The notes beneath the pieces are model-generated. The model saw only the letters and a program-made list of their open reading frames with translations, had not been told where the DNA came from and did no database searches. From Chitinophagaceae bacterium (lineage in GTDB: Bacteria > Bacteroidota > Bacteroidia > Chitinophagales > Chitinophagaceae), in the NCBI GenBank assembly GCA_018335935.1, contig JAGXRG010000034.1, forward strand, positions 1 through 53,486: a stretch of DNA of 53,486 nucleotides, in the 5' to 3' direction. Shown here piece after piece: positions 50,649 through 53,486 of this stretch. Within the stretch, counting starts at the first letter, position 1, and every line of letters begins with the position of its first letter. The position numbers and the translations under genes are program-made.

Positions 50649-51503
50649 TTACATCATCATCCCCACAGCACCAACTATCATTATAATTAAAGCAACATAA
50701 TGTTGTAAGCTTACTTTTTCTTTAAACAAAACAACAGCACCAAACACTGTAAGGATAGGTACTAATAATCCAAATAAAGATGATGATAATGGATTGGTAG
50801 CTTTTAACCCTATGAGTCCAGTTACAATTGCTGCAACAATTACAATGGCCATAACAATCGGTCTCCAAGAATAAATGATTCTTTGTTCTTTAGTTGATGG
50901 ATTTTTAAAAATTAAGGAAAGCATTCCTGCAAAAATTACAATGATTAATTCTTGAGATAAGCCAACAGTTACAAAGCTAAAACTAGTTACTACTTTGCTT
51001 TGTATGATCATGGCTGTATTAAAACAAATAGTCATACTTACTAACAGCACGTGGTCTTTATATTTTGCTTTTTGATGTGTAGTGTTTTGCTGAGCAGATT
51101 TTAAGAAGAGTATATATCCTAAAATAATAAAAATTAATCCAACAATATAATAAGTATTGTTTAGTTTATCTCCTTTAAAAAATAAAGTATACACTCCTGT
51201 AATGGCAATTCCAAAAAAAGAATAATAGCCCATGTAATTGAGGGCACCTTGTTTCAAAAATTCAATTAAACAATACAAACCTCCAGCACCAAAAATGCAG
51301 CCAATGATAATGAGGTAATAATCTGGCTGAAGTATTTCTTCATAAAAATTTCCATCCATAAAAAAATACAATAAAACAAAACAAATAGATGTAAAAATGG
51401 CTCTAACAAAAACCAATTTAAAGGTGAGCGATACTGATAAAAATGTTTTCCAAAGAATATTATTTACTACAAAAAATAACTGAGAAATCAATAGCCAAAG
51501 CAT
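50649..51503 (-). CDS. EamA/DMT-superfamily transporter
   Basis: A 284-residue membrane protein with about ten helices in two EamA-like halves. The substrate is not readable; DMT proteins export metabolites or sugars. C-terminal FKEKVSLQHYVALIIMIVGAVGMM matches the end of the family. It is convergent with hipT across a 73-base gap of T-rich words (TTTTGACTTTTCACTTTTAACTTTTA, given here as its repeated CTTTT words). Confidence 0.85.
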   Translation of the reverse strand: MLWLLISQLFFVVNNILWKTFLSVSLTFKLVFVRAIFTSICFVLLYFFMDGNFYEEILQPDYYLIIIGCIFGAGGLYCLIEFLKQGALNYMGYYSFFGIAITGVYTLFFKGDKLNNTYYIVGLIFIILGYILFLKSAQQNTTHQKAKYKDHVLLVSMTICFNTAMIIQSKVVTSFSFVTVGLSQELIIVIFAGMLSLIFKNPSTKEQRIIYSWRPIVMAIVIVAAIVTGLIGLKATNPLSSSLFGLLVPILTVFGAVVLFKEKVSLQHYVALIIMIVGAVGMMM

Positions 51504-51681
51504 AATTAAGTTTTAGTTGATGGCATGAAGATATTGTAAGAAGTTGAATTAAAAACAGCCCATGATGACTTATAAATAGAGGATAGCAATAGATTTGACA
51601 AAAGACCATTTTCAATAAATAATTATAGTTTACTTTGAAACAATTTTAGTTTTTGAATTTTTACTTTTTAGTTTTTAAATC

Positions 51682-52701
51682 ATGCAGCTTCATTACAAAA
51701 AAATAGAACTTCCTTTTGAGTACCCTTTTACAATTTCTGGTGGAAGAACTAAAACTAATCAACCCAGTTTAGTGGTGGCTTTGCAATTGGGTAATTATGT
51801 AGGTTATGGAGAAGCTCCAGCTATTACATATTATAATATTACAGTTGAGGAAATGATTGCAGATATTGAAGCCAAGAAAAGGATGATAGAAAAATTTGCT
51901 TTTACTGAACCTGAAAGATATTGGCATTATTTGCATCATCTACTTCCAAAAAATCCTTTTTTAGTGAGTGCTTTAGACATGGCTGCCTGGGATTTATTTG
52001 GAAAATTAAAAGGAATGTTATTGTTCGAAATTTGGAATACTGAATTTAAAAATACTCCATTAACAGACTATACTATTGGTATTGATTCAATAGAAAAAAT
52101 GATTGACAAAATCAAAACAAAACCCTCACCCATTTATAAAATAAAAGTGGGTTTTGAAAATGATGTTGAAGTAATTGCTGAATTAAGAAAACAAACTGAT
52201 TCTATATTTCGTGTAGATGCTAATGCTGGCTGGAGTTTAGAAGAAGCACTGATTAAAATTCCTCAACTAAAAGATTTAGGAGTTGAATTTATTGAACAAC
52301 CTTTGGCTAAAGATGATTGGGATGGTATGAAAATTTTATATCAACAATCACCTCTCCCACTTATTGCAGATGAGAGTTGTGTATTTGAGCATGATGTAGA
52401 AAAATGTGTCAATCATTTTCATGGTATTAATATTAAACTTACCAAATGTAGTGGTATTACACCTGCTATAAGAATGATACAAAAAGCAAGAGCACTAAAT
52501 TTAAAAGTGATGATTGGCTCTATGAATGAATCTTCATTAGGAACAGCAGCAGTTGCTAACTTTTTACCTCAGCTTGATTATGTAGATATGGATGGACCAT
52601 TATTATTGAAAGAAGATATTGCCACTGGCTTGCAATTCAATTGTGGTAAGGTTTCTATTACTGGTAAATATGGTTTGGGTGTTATGTTGAGTGACTGGTA
52701 G
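51682..52701 (+). CDS. Dipeptide epimerase (L-Ala-D/L-Glu type), enolase superfamily
   Basis: A 339-residue enolase-superfamily enzyme of the muconate lactonizing subgroup. The catalytic lysine motif YKIKVG, metal ligands in FRVDANAGW, FIEQPLA and LIADES, the second lysine in INIKLTK, and the ending DGPLLLKED match L-Ala-D/L-Glu epimerases, which recycle cell-wall peptides. Substrate range (other dipeptides) is open. No murein recycling genes are adjacent. Confidence 0.9.
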   Translation: MQLHYKKIELPFEYPFTISGGRTKTNQPSLVVALQLGNYVGYGEAPAITYYNITVEEMIADIEAKKRMIEKFAFTEPERYWHYLHHLLPKNPFLVSALDMAAWDLFGKLKGMLLFEIWNTEFKNTPLTDYTIGIDSIEKMIDKIKTKPSPIYKIKVGFENDVEVIAELRKQTDSIFRVDANAGWSLEEALIKIPQLKDLGVEFIEQPLAKDDWDGMKILYQQSPLPLIADESCVFEHDVEKCVNHFHGINIKLTKCSGITPAIRMIQKARALNLKVMIGSMNESSLGTAAVANFLPQLDYVDMDGPLLLKEDIATGLQFNCGKVSITGKYGLGVMLSDW

Positions 52702-52860
52702 AATATATTAGTCGTCTTTGCGAGTTGGGTTCGTACCCAACGTGGCAATCTCATTATTAATAAACAGACTGCTTCATTCTTCGCAGTGACAAAAAAGAAT
52801 TTTCTATTGTTTGCAGTAAACAACCAATTATTTAAATCAACTTGTACAGTATAAATTGAT

Positions 52861-52949
52861 CGTCATTTCGAATTCCGATAATTACGGAATGAGAAATCTG
52901 TTAATTAATAAAAATGAGATTTCTCGTTCATGCTTCACTCGAAATGACG
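52861..52949. repeat. Palindromic element B, copy 1
   Basis: 89 bases with perfect 11-bp terminal inverted repeats, an inner TTCCG-ATAATTA-CGGAA hairpin and an inner GAGAAATCT/AGATTTCTC pair. Confidence 0.85.
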
Positions 52950-53110
52950 TTAAGTTGTTTTCGTCATTGCGAGTTGGGTTCGTGCCCAACGTGGCAATCT
53001 CATTATTAATAAACAGACTGCTTCATTCTTCGCAGTGACAAAAAAGAATTTTCTATTGTTTGCAGTAAACAACCAATTATTTAAATCAACTTGTTCATTA
53101 TAAATTTTAT

Positions 53111-53199
53111 AGTCATTTCTCATTCCGATTCTTTCGGAATGAGAAATTTGTTAATTAATAAAAATGAGATTTCTCGTTCATGCTTCACTCGAAATGACG
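53111..53199. repeat. Palindromic element B, copy 2 (extended hairpin)
   Basis: The left half reads ATTTCTCATTCCGA-TTCTT-TCGGAATGAGAAAT, a perfect 14-bp stem, longer than in copies 1 and 3; the right end TCGAAATGACG is unchanged. Confidence 0.8.
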
Positions 53200-53361
53200 T
53201 TAAGTTGTTTTCGTCATTGCGAGTTGGGTTCTTGCCCAAAGTGGCAATCTCATTATTAATAAACAGACTGCTTCATTCTTGGCAGTGACAAAAAAGAATT
53301 TCAATTGGTTGTTGCTAACACCAATCACTAATTTAAATCAACTTGCTCTTCATAAATTGAT

Positions 53362-53450
53362 CGTCATTTAGAATTCCGATTATAACGGAATGAGAAATCT
53401 GTTAATTAATAAAAATGAGATTTCTCGTTCATGCTTCACTCGAAATGACG
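53362..53450. repeat. Palindromic element B, copy 3
   Basis: Left end CGTCATTTAGA (one mismatch to the inverted right end TCGAAATGACG), inner TTCCG-ATTATAA-CGGAA hairpin kept with a changed loop. Confidence 0.8.
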
Positions 53451-53486
53451 TTATGTTGTTTTCGTCATTGCGAGTTGGGTTCTTGC

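Larger units (their letters stand above)
52712..53486. repeat. Tandem array of ~250-bp units, each with two palindromic elements
   Basis: Units begin at about 52712, 52961, 53211 and 53462 (periods 249, 250, 251); the fourth runs off the window. Element A starts TCGTCATTGCGAGTTGGG and ends near TTCGCAGTGACAAA, with a GTTGGGT...ACCCAAC hairpin. Element B has perfect 11-bp ends in copy 1 (CGTCATTTCGA at 52861 and TCGAAATGACG ending 52949) around a second pair GAGAAATCT/AGATTTCTC. The rest of the stretch is AT-rich spacer. No convincing gene: the two short plus-strand open frames (52856, 53091) are copies of the repeat itself. Confidence 0.92.

Noticed and set aside
52856..53288. Two near-identical ~60-residue open frames on the plus strand
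   Set aside because: They are two copies of the same 250-bp repeat read in frame; their identity follows from the tandem duplication and they have no start signals.
52712..53486. CRISPR array
   Set aside because: The period is ~250 bp and the whole unit is repeated, with no unique spacers of 30-40 bases and no cas1/cas2 nearby; the Cas4-like gene at 45680 is a DUF2779 fusion, not part of a CRISPR locus.

Overview
The window is an AT-rich chromosomal segment of a Bacteroidota bacterium, most likely of the Chitinophagales. Several things point there: the response regulator PorX, a secreted nuclease with a type IX secretion C-terminal sorting domain, GLPGLI and DUF4954 proteins, paired SurA-like foldases, and Bacteroidota-type promoters (-33 TTTG, -7 TAnnTTTG) with few strong Shine-Dalgarno sequences. 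Genes are dense on both strands. The window opens inside a DUF4954 gene and ends inside a tandem repeat.

Backbone, 0-40.7 kb. A minus-strand cluster (porX, surE, a small membrane protein, an SDR) is followed by YqgE/AlgH and a sensor histidine kinase. Then come a GNAT acetyltransferase, an SOS-type umuD-umuC pair whose UmuD has lost both protease residues, an M14 peptidase, lipB, a VIT1-like transporter, the T9SS-exported endonuclease I, a DnaQ/GIY-YIG fusion, ychF, a glutaminyl cyclase, glgC, ccmE-ccmF (CxxxY-type CcmE), rlmH, a rhomboid protease, and tilS with an acyl-CoA reductase divergent from a ferredoxin. Next are a YkgJ protein, an SDR-DUF2071 pair, ppc, tmRNA, a TPR protein, a GLPGLI protein, a SurA-like isomerase, a TlpA-type thioredoxin and trhO.

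Accessory region, 40.7-50.6 kb. This stretch looks like a defence or toxin island. It holds a Fic protein with a Gln in place of the catalytic His, a 377-residue DNA-binding-like protein with a three-repeat operator candidate, and three tandem genes sharing an unnamed ~115-residue N-terminal module (one fused to a TerB-like domain, one to an unknown domain, one a truncated scar). It continues with a Cas4-like nuclease/DEDD exonuclease fusion (DUF2779), a 5'-nucleotidase, a PD-(D/E)XK-like protein and a three-gene HipBST system. Two copies of a 48-bp element with identical geometry lie just before the Fic gene and just before hipBST, 8.2 kb apart, bracketing the middle of the island.

End, 50.6-53.5 kb. 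An EamA-like exporter and a dipeptide epimerase precede a tandem array of ~250-bp units, each built of two palindromic elements. No tRNA, rRNA, CRISPR array or transposase gene was seen. The tmRNA is the only structural RNA found.
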